A stretch of 64,000 nucleotides of DNA from Verrucomicrobiaceae bacterium (GCA_028293825.1 JAQGNY010000048.1:83117-147116), one strand, 5' to 3'; positions 26,480 through 38,114 are shown, counted from the stretch's first letter. The notes: generated by a model not told the origin, from the sequence alone. Numbers and translations are program-made.

Positions 26480-27037
26480 GTGATCGAAGAATTAAAAAAA
26501 GATGCCGAAGAGCGCATGAAAAAATCGGTCGAGTCGCTCGGCCATAATTTCAATAAAATTCGCACCGGCCGCGCGCATCCGAGCATTCTCGACACCATCC
26601 GCGTCAGCTATTACGGCAGCGATGTGCCGCTCAGCCAGGTTGCCAATGTCGGTGTCGAAGATGCACGCACGCTGACGGTTTCGCCGTGGGAGCGCAACAT
26701 GGTGCCGGACGTCGAGCGCGCGATCATGAAATCGGATCTCGGTTTAAATCCGAGCACGGCTGGCACGGTCATTCGTATTCCGATGCCGCAGCTGACCGAA
26801 GAGACGCGTAAGGGCTTTATCAAGCAGGCGCGACACGAGGCCGAAAATGCCCGCGTCGCGATTCGCAATGTGCGCCGCGATGTGTTGGCCGACATTAAAG
26901 AATTGCAAAAAGATAAAGAGATCAGCGAAGACCAAGAGCGTAAAGCGCAGGAAGATGTGCAAAAACTTACCGACCGTTTTATCAGTGAAGCCGATAAGGC
27001 ATTAACGGCCAAAGAAGCCGATTTGATGGTTGTGTAG
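26480..27037 (+). CDS. frr: Ribosome recycling factor
   Basis: 185 residues from GTG 26480 with AGGAG upstream. With EF-G it splits post-termination ribosomes. Family patterns: [28 protein letters not shown], the [15 protein letters not shown] segment, [20 protein letters not shown] and a long helical coiled-coil. Confidence 0.97.
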   Translation: MIEELKKDAEERMKKSVESLGHNFNKIRTGRAHPSILDTIRVSYYGSDVPLSQVANVGVEDARTLTVSPWERNMVPDVERAIMKSDLGLNPSTAGTVIRIPMPQLTEETRKGFIKQARHEAENARVAIRNVRRDVLADIKELQKDKEISEDQERKAQEDVQKLTDRFISEADKALTAKEADLMVV

Positions 27038-27057
27038 ACAGCTGATTCCGCATTGTT

Positions 27058-27828
27058 ATGACTGATAATTCAGCTGTCGAAGCGCTCGAGCGCATACCCC
27101 GTCATGTGGCCATCATTATGGATGGCAACAATCGCTGGGCAAAAAGCCGCGGCTTGCCCGGTGTCGCCGGTCATCGTGCCGGTGTTGAAGCTATTCGCGG
27201 CGTATTGCGCACTTGCCGCAAATTCGGCGTCGAGACACTGACGCTATTTGCCTTCAGCAGTGAAAACTGGAATCGCCCGTCGGCCGAAGTGGCGGCGCTG
27301 ATGCAATTGTTCTCGGTGTATTTGAATAGCGAAGTAAAAAAGTTGCACGAAGATAATGTGCGACTGCGATTCATCGGCGAGCGCGCGCGGCTCAGCGCTG
27401 CGTTGCAGAAAAAAATGGCGAATGCAGAGGAATTCACCGGCGACAATACCGGCTCGCAATTAGTGATTGCAGTCGATTACGGCGGCCAGTGGGATATCGT
27501 CAATGCTGCGCGTAATTTGGCAGCGCGCGTCGAGCGCGGCGAATTGCGCGCCGAGCAAATCAATGCGGCGCTGTTCGATCAGGCCAGCGCGCTCTCCGAT
27601 TTACCGAAACCCGACTTGTTGATTCGCACTGCGGGCGAGCAACGCATCAGCAATTTTTTGCTGTGGCAAATTGCCTACGCCGAGCTGTATTTCACCGACA
27701 CCTATTGGCCCGACTTCAACGAGCGCGAAATGCTGCAGGCGTTGCAGGCTTTCGATCAGCGCGAGCGTCGTTTCGGCGCCCGCGATACTGCCCCTTCGTT
27801 AAAATCGGAGGCCGCTGGCAATGCTTAA
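27058..27828 (+). CDS. uppS: Undecaprenyl diphosphate synthase
   Basis: 256 residues. A cis-prenyltransferase that makes the C55 carrier lipid for peptidoglycan and O-antigen. Catalytic Asp22 sits in HVAIIMDGNNRWA; the GHRAGVEAIR, TLFAFSSENWNRP and DLLIRTAGEQRISNFLLWQ motifs are present. The 3' end overlaps cdsA by 8 bases. Confidence 0.96.
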   Translation: MTDNSAVEALERIPRHVAIIMDGNNRWAKSRGLPGVAGHRAGVEAIRGVLRTCRKFGVETLTLFAFSSENWNRPSAEVAALMQLFSVYLNSEVKKLHEDNVRLRFIGERARLSAALQKKMANAEEFTGDNTGSQLVIAVDYGGQWDIVNAARNLAARVERGELRAEQINAALFDQASALSDLPKPDLLIRTAGEQRISNFLLWQIAYAELYFTDTYWPDFNEREMLQALQAFDQRERRFGARDTAPSLKSEAAGNA

Positions 27829-28648
27829 GCAACGCATAATTACTGGCTCTTTGTTGGCGATAGGCGCGGTGCTGGCGTTCACGTTACTGCCGGCTTATGT
27901 GCTCGTTGGCTTGCTGGCGCTGGTTACGCTGCTGGCGTGCTGGGAATGGTCGGATCTGGCCGGTGTAAAAAGCTTGGCGCTGCGCGCGCTGTATTGTTTG
28001 CTGTCGCTTGGCGCTATGGCGCTGCTATTGGAGCTGACGCAATTGCTTGGTCCAGTTCCAGATAATACGACGCTGCGAAAAGTGTTCACCGTCGCTGCCG
28101 CGTGGTGGTTTGTCGCGCTGACCTGCGTCACCACCTATCCACGCAGCGCATCGGCGTGGGGTGCGATTCCCGCACGTCTGGTTATCGGTTGGTTGACGTT
28201 GCTGCCCGCCTGGCTGGCATTTGCTTATCTGCGTATGCAGCCCTTCGGCGAGAGGAAAATCGTATTTTTACTGGGATTAGTCGCGGCTGCCGATATCGGT
28301 GCCTATTTCAGCGGCAAAGCATTCGGCAAACATAAGCTGGCGCCTGCGGTCAGCCCGGGTAAATCCTGGGAGGGATTTTGGGGCGGTCTGGTTTTCAGCC
28401 TGCTGGTCGCGACGCTGGTTTGGTGGTTTTACTGGGCCGCCTTGCCTCTGCTGGCATGGCTCGCTGTGGTCGCGTTCACCGCACTCGCGTCCGTACTCGG
28501 CGATCTATTGGAAAGCATGGTCAAGAGGCATCGGGGTGTTAAGGACAGCGGTAATTTATTGCCAGGTCACGGCGGTATTATGGATCGCTTCGACAGTATC
28601 AGTGCCGCCGCGCCGATTTTTGCGCTCGGCCTGTTACTGGTGAAATGA
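27821..28648 (+). CDS. cdsA: Phosphatidate cytidylyltransferase
   Basis: 275 residues, strongly hydrophobic with about eight membrane helices. It makes CDP-diacylglycerol from phosphatidate and CTP. The C-terminal signature runs [21 protein letters not shown] near residues 225-245, then [12 protein letters not shown]. Overlaps uppS and precedes dxr by 1 base. Confidence 0.95.
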   Translation: MLKQRIITGSLLAIGAVLAFTLLPAYVLVGLLALVTLLACWEWSDLAGVKSLALRALYCLLSLGAMALLLELTQLLGPVPDNTTLRKVFTVAAAWWFVALTCVTTYPRSASAWGAIPARLVIGWLTLLPAWLAFAYLRMQPFGERKIVFLLGLVAAADIGAYFSGKAFGKHKLAPAVSPGKSWEGFWGGLVFSLLVATLVWWFYWAALPLLAWLAVVAFTALASVLGDLLESMVKRHRGVKDSGNLLPGHGGIMDRFDSISAAAPIFALGLLLVK

Positions 28649-28649
28649 G

Positions 28650-29852
28650 ATGACGACGGCAGCGCCAAGCGCGCTTAAAGCTGTCACCATACTGGGTGCG
28701 ACCGGCTCGATCGGGCTGAGTACGCTCGATGTAATTTCGCGTCATCCGGACCGCTATCGCGTGTTTGCGCTGACCGCCAATACGCGTACCGAAGAATTAT
28801 TCCAGCTCGCACTGACGTTTTCGCCGCGCTATATCGTGGTTCGCGACGAAGCCGATGCCTTGCAGCTGCAGCGTCGCCTACATGAGGTTGGGCGCGAGAC
28901 CGACGTTTTATTCGGTGCGCAAGGTTTGCACGATGTGGCCGCGCACGAGGCCGTCGATAGCGTGGTGGCAGCCATCGTCGGCGCAGCTGGCCTCGAATCG
29001 ACCATGGCGGCGGTGAAAGCGGGCAAACAAGTGCTGCTGGCCAATAAAGAAGCGCTGGTCATGGCCGGGCATTTATTTATGACCGCCGTTGCCGAGTCGG
29101 GCGCGGTATTGCTGCCAGTTGATAGCGAGCACAACGCCATTTTTCAATGCATGCCTGGCGATTACCGTTCGGGTCTGGCGCGCGTCGGTGTGCGTAAAAT
29201 TTTACTGACAGGATCGGGCGGACCGTTTCGCACCACGCCGCTGAGCGAGCTTGCCAGTGTGACTCCGGCGCAGGCCGTGGCGCATCCCAATTGGTCGATG
29301 GGCCCAAAGATTTCCGTTGATTCGGCAACGATGATGAACAAGGGTTTGGAGCTTATCGAAGCCTGCTGGCTGTTCGATGCACGGCCCGAACAAGTACAGA
29401 TTGTTGTGCACCCGCAGTCGGTCATTCACAGCATGGTCGAATACATCGACGGTTCGGTGTTGGCCCAGCTGGGCAATCCGGATATGCGTACGCCGATCGC
29501 CCATGCGCTGGCGTGGCCGCAGCGCATCGAGTCCGGAGTCGGGGCGCTCGATATAATCGCGCGGGGGCGGCTTGATTTTCAGGAGCCCGACTACGCTCGT
29601 TTCCCATGTTTGCGTTTGGCGACTGAGGCGATGCAGTTCGGCGGCACTGGGCCGGCGTTATTAAATGCAGCAAATGAAGAAGCTGTCGCGGCGTTTTTGG
29701 CCGGTACAATTCGCTTCACGGATATTCCGCGCGTGATCGAGCGCGTGCTGGGTGAAATCTCGGCAGTTGAACCGCAACTATTGAGCGATGTCCAAACCGC
29801 CGACCGTGAAGCGCGGCAGCTTGCCGCGGCAATCATTAGCGATAACAGGTAA
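28650..29852 (+). CDS. dxr: 1-deoxy-D-xylulose 5-phosphate reductoisomerase
   Basis: 400 residues. Makes MEP from DXP with NADPH in the non-mevalonate pathway. NADPH site [14 protein letters not shown] near residues 17-30, [10 protein letters not shown] near 130, metal and substrate loop [12 protein letters not shown], and [20 protein letters not shown]. ispD and ispF of the same pathway lie further down. Confidence 0.96.
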   Translation: MTTAAPSALKAVTILGATGSIGLSTLDVISRHPDRYRVFALTANTRTEELFQLALTFSPRYIVVRDEADALQLQRRLHEVGRETDVLFGAQGLHDVAAHEAVDSVVAAIVGAAGLESTMAAVKAGKQVLLANKEALVMAGHLFMTAVAESGAVLLPVDSEHNAIFQCMPGDYRSGLARVGVRKILLTGSGGPFRTTPLSELASVTPAQAVAHPNWSMGPKISVDSATMMNKGLELIEACWLFDARPEQVQIVVHPQSVIHSMVEYIDGSVLAQLGNPDMRTPIAHALAWPQRIESGVGALDIIARGRLDFQEPDYARFPCLRLATEAMQFGGTGPALLNAANEEAVAAFLAGTIRFTDIPRVIERVLGEISAVEPQLLSDVQTADREARQLAAAIISDNR

Positions 29853-29857
29853 TCCAT

Positions 29858-31210
29858 ATGAATATCGTGCAAATGATTTTAATCACGGCCCTCACGCTGG
29901 GCGTGCTGGTCACTATCCACGAATTCGGCCATTTCTGGGTGGCGCGGCGTTGCGGCGTCAAGGTGCTGCGGTTTTGTATTGGTTTCGGCAAGCCGCTGGT
30001 GCGCTGGCACGATAAAACCGGCACCGAATTCGCGATTGCGGCAATTCCGCTCGGCGGCTACGTGAAAATGCTCGATGAGCGCGAAGGCGAAGTGCCGCCG
30101 GAATTGTTGTCGCAAAGTTTTATGCGTAAGCCAGTGTCGCAGCGCATTGCCATTGCTGCCGCCGGCCCCGTTGCCAATTTCCTGCTCGCAATTTTCCTGT
30201 ACTGGGTGATGTTTATCGTCGGTGTCGGCGGTATCGCGCCGGTTATTGGCGCCGTTAAGCCAGGTTCATTAGCGGAGCAGGCAGGCCTTGTAGCCGGGCA
30301 GGAGATTGTTTCAATCGACGGTGAGGAAACGCCGACGATTCAGGCGCTGCATGAGCGCTTGCTGCAACGGATCGGCGAAACCGGCACGCTGCGCATCGCC
30401 GCTAAACGCCCCGACTCCGAAGTCCTCCACGACTCCACAGTAACTTTGAACAGCTGGTTGTCGGGCAGCGAAGAGCCCGATTTAGTCGGCGGCCTTGGGA
30501 TCGAATTATGGCGCCCGCGCGGCGAGCCGATTGTCGATCAGGTGGTGCCGGACAGCCCCGCATCGCGCGCTGGATTGCAGCCGCACGACCGCATCGAGAG
30601 CGCCGATGGCGTAGCGATGCCCGATTGGCAGGCTTGGTTGGATTACGTTCGCGCGCGCCCACAACAAACCATCAATTTAGCTATTTTGCGCGACGGCGTG
30701 CGTCATGAAATTGCGCTGACACCGGATCGTAAAGTCGATGAAGCGGGTAAAGCCTACGGCCAGGTCGGTTTGGGCGGTACGGTTAAATGGCCGGACAACA
30801 TGCTGCGCGATTTCAGTTATTCGCCGCTGGCTGCAGTAATTCCAGCTTTGAACCGCACTTGGATGATGTCGGTGGTGTCATTGGATTCGATTAAAAAAAT
30901 GATACTCGGCATGATCTCCCCAAAAAACTTGAGCGGGCCGATCACCATTGCTAAAGTGGCGACCGCTTCGGCCAAGTCGGGCTGGGAGCCTTATCTGGCA
31001 TTTCTGGCTTTTTTCAGTGTCAGCTTGGGTGTGTTGAATTTGCTGCCGATCCCAGTATTGGATGGCGGCCATATTTTGTTTTCACTGCCTGAGTTGTTTA
31101 CAGGCAAACCGTTGCCGGACCGGATTCAAACCATCGGCTATCAGGTGGGTTTATTCGTTGTCGTCGGCGTCATGATGTTAGCGTTGTATAACGATTTACT
31201 GCGGCTCTGA
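29858..31210 (+). CDS. rseP: Site-2 regulated intramembrane zinc metalloprotease
   Basis: 450 residues. Zinc motif HEFGH at residues 21-25 in the first helix, and the second metal ligand Asp402 in LLPIPVLDGGHILF. Two PDZ domains lie between (about 115-200 and 210-295). RseP cuts the anti-sigma factor RseA after DegS to release sigma-E. It sits directly upstream of bamA, itself a sigma-E target in known relatives. Confidence 0.96.
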   Translation: MNIVQMILITALTLGVLVTIHEFGHFWVARRCGVKVLRFCIGFGKPLVRWHDKTGTEFAIAAIPLGGYVKMLDEREGEVPPELLSQSFMRKPVSQRIAIAAAGPVANFLLAIFLYWVMFIVGVGGIAPVIGAVKPGSLAEQAGLVAGQEIVSIDGEETPTIQALHERLLQRIGETGTLRIAAKRPDSEVLHDSTVTLNSWLSGSEEPDLVGGLGIELWRPRGEPIVDQVVPDSPASRAGLQPHDRIESADGVAMPDWQAWLDYVRARPQQTINLAILRDGVRHEIALTPDRKVDEAGKAYGQVGLGGTVKWPDNMLRDFSYSPLAAVIPALNRTWMMSVVSLDSIKKMILGMISPKNLSGPITIAKVATASAKSGWEPYLAFLAFFSVSLGVLNLLPIPVLDGGHILFSLPELFTGKPLPDRIQTIGYQVGLFVVVGVMMLALYNDLLRL

Positions 31211-31236
31211 ACTTCCATCGAGTGAATGTGCTCTTA
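31209..31236 (+). promoter_or_regulatory. Candidate sigma-E promoter upstream of bamA
   Basis: TGAACTT (31208-31214) is followed 17 bases later by TCTTA (31232-31236), close to the sigma-E consensus GGAACTT-N16-TCTGA. It overlaps the rseP stop and lies 133 bases before bamA. In E. coli sigma-E promoters drive the bamA-skp-lpx genes. Confidence 0.5.
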
Positions 31237-31368
31237 GTCGACCAGCGAATGGTGCGAGCGAGCGCGTTTTGAATAACGAGAGTGTGCTTAGCGAAGGCGC
31301 CCTCAATAACAACCGCGGTGTTGCGACTTTAAACATTGCGCTTTTGGGTTCTTGGTAACTTACTGTTG

Positions 31369-33936
31369 ATGAAACGTCGTCGTTTGTTCTCGGCCATTGG
31401 CCTTCTGTTGGGCACTCTTTCAGCTCAAGCCAGTGATGGCTTTGTTGTGTCCGATATCCGTGTGGAAGGTTTGCAGCGGATTTCCGCCGGCACCGTGTTT
31501 GCCGCGATGCCGATTAATGTCGGGGATCAAGTCTCGCCCGACGGGGTGAGCGCCGCAATTCGCAGCCTGTTCCAGACCGGCAACTTCGACGATGTGCAAA
31601 TTGCGCACGAAGGCGGCGTGATGGTGGTGAAGGTGCAAGAGCGCCCCTCCATCAGCGAAATTAAAATCGACGGCAACAAAGCGCTGAAAACCGAAATGCT
31701 ACTCGACGGTTTGAAGAAGCAAGGTCTCGCCGAAGGTCAGGTATTTAAGCGTTCGACACTGGAAATGATGCGGCAGGAATTAACCCGCCAGTATGTTTCG
31801 CAGGGCCGCTACGACGCGAATATCCAAACAGATATTGTTGCCGAGCCGCGCAATCGCGTGTCGGTGAATATCAATATCGATGAAGGCAACACCGCAAAAA
31901 TCAAAAGCATCACGATCATCGGCAACACGAAATTCGATAACGAAACGCTGCGCGATTTGTTCGAGCTGAAAACTACCGGCTGGCTGTCATGGCTGAACGA
32001 TAACGACAAATACTCGCGCGAAAAACTTAAAGGCGATTTGGAAAAACTCAATTCGTATTATCTCGATCGCGGCTACACGAAATTTCGCGTCGATTCGACC
32101 CAAGTTGCCACCACGCCCGATCGCAAAGCGGTTTACGTAACCATTAACGTGATCGAAGGCGCCGAATACAAAGTTGGAAAAGTCGATTTATCCGGCGACA
32201 TTATTTTGCCGGAAGAAGAGCTGCGCAAATTTATTCTGGTACAAAATGGCCAGACATTTTCGCAAGCACTGGTCACCAATACCGAACAATTATTGACGAA
32301 ACGCCTCGGCAACGAAGGCTATAACTTCGCAAAGGTTAAGGGCGTTCCCGAAACCGCTGAAGACGGCAATATTGTCGATATCAAATTTTTTGTCGACCCC
32401 GGTAAGCGCACCTACGTTAACCGCATTAACTTCGCCGGCAACTCGCGTACCGCAGACGATGTCATGCGGCGTGAAATGCGGCAGATGGAAGGCGCTCCGG
32501 CATCGTCGGATAAAATCGAACAATCGCGCGTGCGGTTAGAGCGGTTGGGCTACTTCAAAGAAGCGAAAGTCGATACGCAGGAAGTGCCGGGCAGCGACGA
32601 TTTAATCGATCTTAAATATAACGTCGAAGAGCAACCTTCCGGCAGCATCGGCGCAAGTATTGGTTTTGCGCAGGGTACCGGTTTAGTGCTCGGTGCGAAT
32701 TTGCAGGAAAACAATTTCCTCGGTTCGGGCAAGCAGGTCGGTATTGGCCTCAACCGCAGTAAATATTTGACCGACGTGCGTTTCAGTTACGTCGATCCTT
32801 ACTTTACAGAAGATGGCGTGAGTCGCGGTTTTTCGGTATTCCATCGCAAGGCCGAGCTCGGCAAAATCAATATCGCGAATTACACCACCAGCACTACCGG
32901 CGGCACGGTGACTTTCGGTTATCCGCTCAGCGAAACACAGCGTCTCGGCTTTACGTTTGGCGCAGCGCGCACATCGATCGATGCGGGTTACGGCACGCCA
33001 CTGGAAATTGTTGGCTCGCCGCGACCGCTCAAAGATATCGACAATTACTACGATGTTGACGCAACGGGCACACCGATAACGGCTGTGCCTACGCCTAATC
33101 AGGGTCTTGCTGTGGGACCGCGTCCTTTAGACCGATCTTTGTTTTATGATCCCTTAGTTAATGGCAAGGGCTTCCTCGATGTCTACGGCAGCTCCTATAA
33201 CGAGCTGACCTTCACCACGGCGTGGACCGAGTCCACACTTAACCGCGGCCAATTGGCAACGCGCGGTCATTCGCAAAGTGTGTCGCTGGAAATTGCTCTG
33301 CCGGGCAGCGATCTCGAGTACTACAAGCTGTCGTACAACGCGCAATTATTTTTGCCGTTGACCGATACCTTAACCACGCGTTTTCACCTCGAGCTGGGTT
33401 ATGGCAATGGCTACGGAAACCTCGATCAACTGCCGTTTTATTCGAACTTCTTTGCCGGCGGTTTCAGCTCGGTGCGCGGCTTTGAGGCGAGCAGCTTGGG
33501 CCCGCGCGGCACGCCTGCCATTATTTACAATACAACCTATGACGCTTCGTTGGTCGAAGGTTATGCACGGGCTCCGGGTGCTCCTAAATACAGCAAATAC
33601 AGCTACGATGAGCTGCACAAATCTGATCCAATCGGCGGCAACGTGCTGGTTACAGGCGGTGCCGAGCTGTTATTCCCGCTGCCGTTTATTAAAGATCAGC
33701 GTTCGATCCGCACCGCGCTTTTCGTCGACAGCGGTCAGGTCTTCAGTACCAATTGCGGGGCCACGCAGGTAAACTGCTACGGCGTCGATTTGTCGAAATT
33801 GGTATATTCCGCAGGTTTCGGATTGACCTGGATTACCGGTTTCGGGCCATTGACTTTCAGCATTGCTAAACCGCTCAGAGATAGCGAGTTCGATCGCACC
33901 GAGTTCTTCCAATTCTCTCTGGGTGCCGGTTTCTAA
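31369..33936 (+). CDS. bamA: Outer-membrane assembly factor BamA
   Basis: 855 residues from ATG 31369 (MKRRRLFS); an upstream TTG at 31336 is weaker. Signal peptide about residues 1-22 (ending AQAS). Five POTRA domains span about 24-430, followed by a 16-strand beta-barrel with the VRGF motif (SVRGFEASSLGPRG) of loop 6 and a C-terminal F (SLGAGF) suited to self-insertion. It is the core of the BAM complex. The barrel carries a longer loop (about residues 545-610, including two Pro/Gly-rich stretches) than E. coli BamA (810 residues). Confidence 0.96.
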   Translation: MKRRRLFSAIGLLLGTLSAQASDGFVVSDIRVEGLQRISAGTVFAAMPINVGDQVSPDGVSAAIRSLFQTGNFDDVQIAHEGGVMVVKVQERPSISEIKIDGNKALKTEMLLDGLKKQGLAEGQVFKRSTLEMMRQELTRQYVSQGRYDANIQTDIVAEPRNRVSVNINIDEGNTAKIKSITIIGNTKFDNETLRDLFELKTTGWLSWLNDNDKYSREKLKGDLEKLNSYYLDRGYTKFRVDSTQVATTPDRKAVYVTINVIEGAEYKVGKVDLSGDIILPEEELRKFILVQNGQTFSQALVTNTEQLLTKRLGNEGYNFAKVKGVPETAEDGNIVDIKFFVDPGKRTYVNRINFAGNSRTADDVMRREMRQMEGAPASSDKIEQSRVRLERLGYFKEAKVDTQEVPGSDDLIDLKYNVEEQPSGSIGASIGFAQGTGLVLGANLQENNFLGSGKQVGIGLNRSKYLTDVRFSYVDPYFTEDGVSRGFSVFHRKAELGKINIANYTTSTTGGTVTFGYPLSETQRLGFTFGAARTSIDAGYGTPLEIVGSPRPLKDIDNYYDVDATGTPITAVPTPNQGLAVGPRPLDRSLFYDPLVNGKGFLDVYGSSYNELTFTTAWTESTLNRGQLATRGHSQSVSLEIALPGSDLEYYKLSYNAQLFLPLTDTLTTRFHLELGYGNGYGNLDQLPFYSNFFAGGFSSVRGFEASSLGPRGTPAIIYNTTYDASLVEGYARAPGAPKYSKYSYDELHKSDPIGGNVLVTGGAELLFPLPFIKDQRSIRTALFVDSGQVFSTNCGATQVNCYGVDLSKLVYSAGFGLTWITGFGPLTFSIAKPLRDSEFDRTEFFQFSLGAGF

Positions 33937-33980
33937 TTTTACTAACACAACGACATAACTGCTTTTTTTGGAGATCCATC

Positions 33981-34505
33981 GTGGTTAAAACTTATAAAAT
34001 TATTCTGTTGGTGTGCGCACTGGTAGTGCCGGGTTTAGTGCATGCGCAAGCCGCTACGCAAGGGAAAATTGCAGTGCTCGATCCCGAAATGGCGATCTTG
34101 AGCACCGACGAAGCGCAGAAACGCTTGAAAGCATTGGGCACTCAACCTGAATTTGATGGTGATAAAAAGCAGTACGAAAAACTCAAGAAAGAATACGAAG
34201 ACATGGTTAAACAGCTGCAGAAAGATGCGGCAGTAATGAGCGCAGAGCAAAAAGAAGCGCAGAGCAAAAAGCTTGAAGCCAAAGGTGCCGATATCGAATA
34301 CATCGGACGTAAATTGCAGGCGAAACAGCAGGAATTGATGCAGACGCTGATGCAAGAGCAAGAGCCAAAATTCAAAAAAGCCGTCACCGATATTATCAAG
34401 TCTGAAAACATCGGCATGTTGATCAACGCGCGCTCCGTTATGCACGCGGATACCAGCTTTAACATCACCTCCAAGGTGACCGAAGCGCTTAACAAATCCA
34501 ACTAA
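33981..34505 (+). CDS. skp: Periplasmic OmpH/Skp-family chaperone
   Basis: 174 residues from GTG 33981 with GGAG at 33970. Signal peptide of about 23 residues (ending VHAQA). The mature protein starts with [20 protein letters not shown] and has a long Lys/Gln/Glu-rich coiled-coil in the middle, the tentacle helices of the trimeric Skp jellyfish. It holds unfolded outer-membrane proteins for BamA. Confidence 0.92.
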   Translation: MVKTYKIILLVCALVVPGLVHAQAATQGKIAVLDPEMAILSTDEAQKRLKALGTQPEFDGDKKQYEKLKKEYEDMVKQLQKDAAVMSAEQKEAQSKKLEAKGADIEYIGRKLQAKQQELMQTLMQEQEPKFKKAVTDIIKSENIGMLINARSVMHADTSFNITSKVTEALNKSN

Positions 34506-34516
34506 GGTCCGCGCCG

Positions 34517-35560
34517 ATGGCACACGGTTCGCTGACTCTCGGGGAAGTGGCTGATTTATTGGGCCTGGAGTGCCGCGGCGAGCGCACGCGACGATTGACC
34601 GGCCTGGCCAATCTCGCGCTCGCTAACGAACAGCAACTAAGCTTTTTAGCCAATCCGAAATATCGCAAATTTCTCGAAGACACGCATGCCGGTGCAATTA
34701 TCGTTACTGACGAAATTGCAGCGGATGCGTCATTCGATTGTCTGATTTCGCCCAATCCGTATTTAAGTTACGCCCGCGCATCGCATTTATTCGACAACCG
34801 ACCACGTATGCAGCCGGGCGTACATGCGACGGCGGTAATAGCTGCTAGCGCGAGTATCGGCGCTGGCGTTGCGATCGGTGCGCATTGCGCAATTGGCGCT
34901 GGCGTGCAAATCGGCGCGAATACCACGATTAACAGCGGCACCGTGGTTGGCGAGAACTGCAGCATCGGCAGCGATTGCATTCTTCATGCAAATGTCACGC
35001 TGTATCACGCGATTCGCGTCGGCGACGGTTGCGTTATTCACAGCGGCGCAGTGATCGGTGCCGATGGGTTCGGATTTGCACCCGGACCGAACGGTTGGGA
35101 AAAAATCGCGCAACTTGGTTCGGTGCAAATCGGCAATGGCGTTGAAATAGGCGCCAATACCACGGTGGATCGCGGCGCGCTCGAAGATACGTTGATCGGC
35201 GATGGCGCGATTATCGACAACCTCTGCCAAATCGCGCACAACGTCCAGATCGGCGAAGGCACTGCAATTGCCGGCTGCGTCGGCATTGCCGGCAGCACGA
35301 TCATCGGCGCGCATTGCATGATTGGCGGTGGCGCCGGCATTGCCGGGCATATCACGATTGCCGACGGCGTGCAGATTCAAGGCCGCGCTCGCATTATTGG
35401 CTCCATCACCAAAGCAGGTTCCTATACTTCCGGTACCGGCATGATGGAAACCAGCGCGTGGCGCAAAAACGCCGTTCGCTTCGGGCAGCTCGACGAGTTA
35501 TACCGGCGCGTCGTTGAGCTGGAAAAACAAATCAAAAAATCACAAAGCTCTGAAGAGTGA
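34517..35560 (+). CDS. lpxD: UDP-3-O-(3-hydroxyacyl)glucosamine N-acyltransferase
   Basis: 347 residues. Third step of lipid A synthesis. An N-terminal uridine-binding domain ([14 protein letters not shown]) is followed by a hexapeptide beta-helix with many I-G-A repeats and the catalytic-region [13 protein letters not shown]. Ends with a short helical tail. Followed by fabZ after 13 bases. Confidence 0.96.
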   Translation: MAHGSLTLGEVADLLGLECRGERTRRLTGLANLALANEQQLSFLANPKYRKFLEDTHAGAIIVTDEIAADASFDCLISPNPYLSYARASHLFDNRPRMQPGVHATAVIAASASIGAGVAIGAHCAIGAGVQIGANTTINSGTVVGENCSIGSDCILHANVTLYHAIRVGDGCVIHSGAVIGADGFGFAPGPNGWEKIAQLGSVQIGNGVEIGANTTVDRGALEDTLIGDGAIIDNLCQIAHNVQIGEGTAIAGCVGIAGSTIIGAHCMIGGGAGIAGHITIADGVQIQGRARIIGSITKAGSYTSGTGMMETSAWRKNAVRFGQLDELYRRVVELEKQIKKSQSSEE

Positions 35561-35573
35561 AAGGCCCAATACC

Positions 35574-36017
35574 ATGACCGTAATGGATGTGAATGAAATT
35601 CGCGAATATTTGCCGCATCGCTATCCGTTTTTATTGGTCGATCGCGTGCTGGAACTGAATTTGCCCAAGTCAATTGTTGCGATAAAAAACGTCACGATTA
35701 ACGAGCCTTTTTTTAACGGCCACTTCCCGCAAATTCCAGTTATGCCCGGCGTATTAATTATCGAGGCCATGGCGCAAGCCGCTGGGATTCTCGGTTTTAA
35801 AAGTCAGGATAAAAAACCCGTCGATGGGTCCATTTATTATTTTGTCGGCATCGACGACGCGCGCTTCAAGCGCCGCGTGGTACCGGGCGATCAATTGATT
35901 TTAAAAGCGGAATATATTTCCGATCGACGCGGCTTGTGGAAGTTTGCGTGCAGCTCGTATGTCGGTAACGAACTGGCTGCATCTGGAACTATCCTCTGTG
36001 CGGATCGTAAAATTTAA
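35574..36017 (+). CDS. fabZ: 3-hydroxyacyl-ACP dehydratase FabZ
   Basis: 147 residues from ATG 35574. A hot-dog fold dehydratase of fatty-acid elongation. Catalytic His in [13 protein letters not shown] environment (YLPHRYPF) and in [16 protein letters not shown], with the Glu in [10 protein letters not shown]. Its usual place between lpxD and lpxA balances phospholipid against lipid A. Confidence 0.96.
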   Translation: MTVMDVNEIREYLPHRYPFLLVDRVLELNLPKSIVAIKNVTINEPFFNGHFPQIPVMPGVLIIEAMAQAAGILGFKSQDKKPVDGSIYYFVGIDDARFKRRVVPGDQLILKAEYISDRRGLWKFACSSYVGNELAASGTILCADRKI

Positions 36018-36165
36018 CGCGCATTGAAAATTAAGCCTTGCGCGTGAGGGCGAGCGTGAGGAGAAGAAATACCGCGCGTAAAACCGATGATTACGCCGTG
36101 GTGAATGGAATTCAAGCACGCGAACGAAGCGCTTGCGTGCGCAGACAATTGTTGAGGTGCCCTTC

Positions 36166-36936
36166 ATGATTCATCCCGCTGCCATCGTCGATCCGTCCGC
36201 GCGCATTGACGCCGATGTCGAGATTGGTCCGTGGACATTGATCGGCGCCGATGTCGAAATCGGTGCCGGCACGCGCATCGCCTCGCACGTTGTGGTTAAA
36301 GGCCCGACGAAAATAGGCCGTGACAATCAAATTCTGCAGTTCTCGACCATTGGCGAAGATACGCCGGATATGAAATACAAAGGCGAGGCCACGCGTCTTG
36401 TCATCGGCGATAACAACATGATTCGCGAAGGTGTCACGATTCATCGCGGCACCGTGCAGGATCGCAGCGAAACCACCATCGGCAATCACAATTTATTAAT
36501 GGCGTACGTGCATATCGGTCACGATTCGCTGATTGGCGATCATTGCATTCTCGTCAATAACGCATCGTTAGCTGGGCATGTACACATTGGTGATTGGGCA
36601 ATACTCGGCGGTTATGCGCTGGTGCATCAATTCTGTCATATCGGCGCGCATGCTTTTCTTGGCGCCTCCACCTATATCACCAAAGATGTGCCGGCGTATA
36701 TTTTGGTTGCTGGCAATCCAGCCGAAGCCAGCAACATTAATGTCGAAGGTTTAAAACGCCGTGGTTTTAGCAGCGATGCCATTAACGCGTTGCGCAAAGC
36801 CTATAAAGTTATTTACCGGCAAGGCATTAATGTTGACGAAGCGTTAACGGAGCTGAAAGCGATGGCGGCGGTGCAACCCGAAGTGCAATTGCTGGTCGAT
36901 TCGCTGACCAACTCCAAACGCGGCATCGTCCGCTGA
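36166..36936 (+). CDS. lpxA: UDP-N-acetylglucosamine acyltransferase
   Basis: 256 residues from ATG 36166 with GAGG upstream (E. coli 262). First committed step of lipid A. Hexapeptide-repeat beta-helix; catalytic His in the segment [16 protein letters not shown] and the acyl-selecting region [20 protein letters not shown]. There is a 148-base gap after fabZ without a visible gene. Confidence 0.96.
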   Translation: MIHPAAIVDPSARIDADVEIGPWTLIGADVEIGAGTRIASHVVVKGPTKIGRDNQILQFSTIGEDTPDMKYKGEATRLVIGDNNMIREGVTIHRGTVQDRSETTIGNHNLLMAYVHIGHDSLIGDHCILVNNASLAGHVHIGDWAILGGYALVHQFCHIGAHAFLGASTYITKDVPAYILVAGNPAEASNINVEGLKRRGFSSDAINALRKAYKVIYRQGINVDEALTELKAMAAVQPEVQLLVDSLTNSKRGIVR

Positions 36937-36941
36937 ATGCG

Positions 36942-38114
36942 ATGGCAAATTCGCTGCGTATCGGTATCGTCGTTGGCGAAGCATCCGGCGATATTCTCGG
37001 TGCGGATTTAATTAAGGCGCTGCGCGCGCAATCCGAAAAATCGATTGAATTTTGCGGTGTCGGCGGTGCGTTGATGCTGGCCGAAAACTTTCGCACATTA
37101 TTCGATATTGAACGCCTCGCCGTGATGGGGTTTGTCGAACCGCTTAAGCGCCTGCCTGAACTAATTACCATGCGGCGCACATTGCGCGAACACTTTTTGC
37201 AGTGGCGCGCCGATCTGGTTATCGGCATAGACGCGCCCGATTTCAATCTCGATCTCGAATTATGGTTACACGAGCGCGGCATTAAAACGGCGCACTACGT
37301 CAGCCCTTCCGTGTGGGCGTGGCGGCAGGGTCGCGTGCATAAAATCAAACGCGCTGTCGATTTGATGTTGACGCTGTTTCCATTTGAAGAACAATTTTAT
37401 CGTGATCACGCGGTACCGGTTGTTTGCATCGGGCATCCGTTGGCAGATCGATTGCCGCTGCAAACCGATACCGCCGCTGCGCGCGCGCAACTGCAAATCG
37501 ATGCGAACAAAACAGTGGTGGCGTTATTGCCGGGCAGCCGCGGTAGTGAAGTGGCGCAGGTCGGCAGCGATTTTATCGACACAGCCGCGTGGTTAAGCGC
37601 GCGCCGAGAAAATTTGTACTTTGTGTTGCCAGCAGCGAATGCACTGCGCCGCGCGCAGATCGAAACGCTGCTCGAGCAGCGCAGCGATAATTTGCCGATT
37701 ACAATTTTGGACGGCCAATCGCATTTGGCGATGGCCGCCGCCGATGCGGTATTGATGACATCGGGCACGACGACGCTGGAAGCGTTGCTGTTAAAAAAAC
37801 CGATGGTTGTTGCCTACCGCATGGGTAAATGGTCGTTTGCGTTAATTAAACGGCTCGTCAACATCACCATGATTGCGCTGCCGAATTTACTCGCGCAAAG
37901 GAAATTAGTCCCTGAGTGTTTGCAGGATGATGTTCGCGCCGACGTTATGGGGCCGCTGTTGCTGGAGCAATTGGATAACGTCGAATTACGTACAGATTTG
38001 CAGCGCGAATTTTTGACTATCCATCAATCGTTGCGCCGCAATGCCAGCGCAAGCGCGGCACGCGCATTATTGAATTTAGTACGTGTGTCATCTGTCGAGC
38101 GCACCGCATCATGA
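36942..38114 (+). CDS. lpxB: Lipid-A-disaccharide synthase
   Basis: 390 residues. A GT19 glycosyltransferase joining UDP-diacyl-GlcN and lipid [17 protein letters not shown] near the start, [29 protein letters not shown] and the C-terminal [20 protein letters not shown] are family motifs. Overlaps rnhB by 4 bases. Confidence 0.96.
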   Translation: MANSLRIGIVVGEASGDILGADLIKALRAQSEKSIEFCGVGGALMLAENFRTLFDIERLAVMGFVEPLKRLPELITMRRTLREHFLQWRADLVIGIDAPDFNLDLELWLHERGIKTAHYVSPSVWAWRQGRVHKIKRAVDLMLTLFPFEEQFYRDHAVPVVCIGHPLADRLPLQTDTAAARAQLQIDANKTVVALLPGSRGSEVAQVGSDFIDTAAWLSARRENLYFVLPAANALRRAQIETLLEQRSDNLPITILDGQSHLAMAAADAVLMTSGTTTLEALLLKKPMVVAYRMGKWSFALIKRLVNITMIALPNLLAQRKLVPECLQDDVRADVMGPLLLEQLDNVELRTDLQREFLTIHQSLRRNASASAARALLNLVRVSSVERTAS

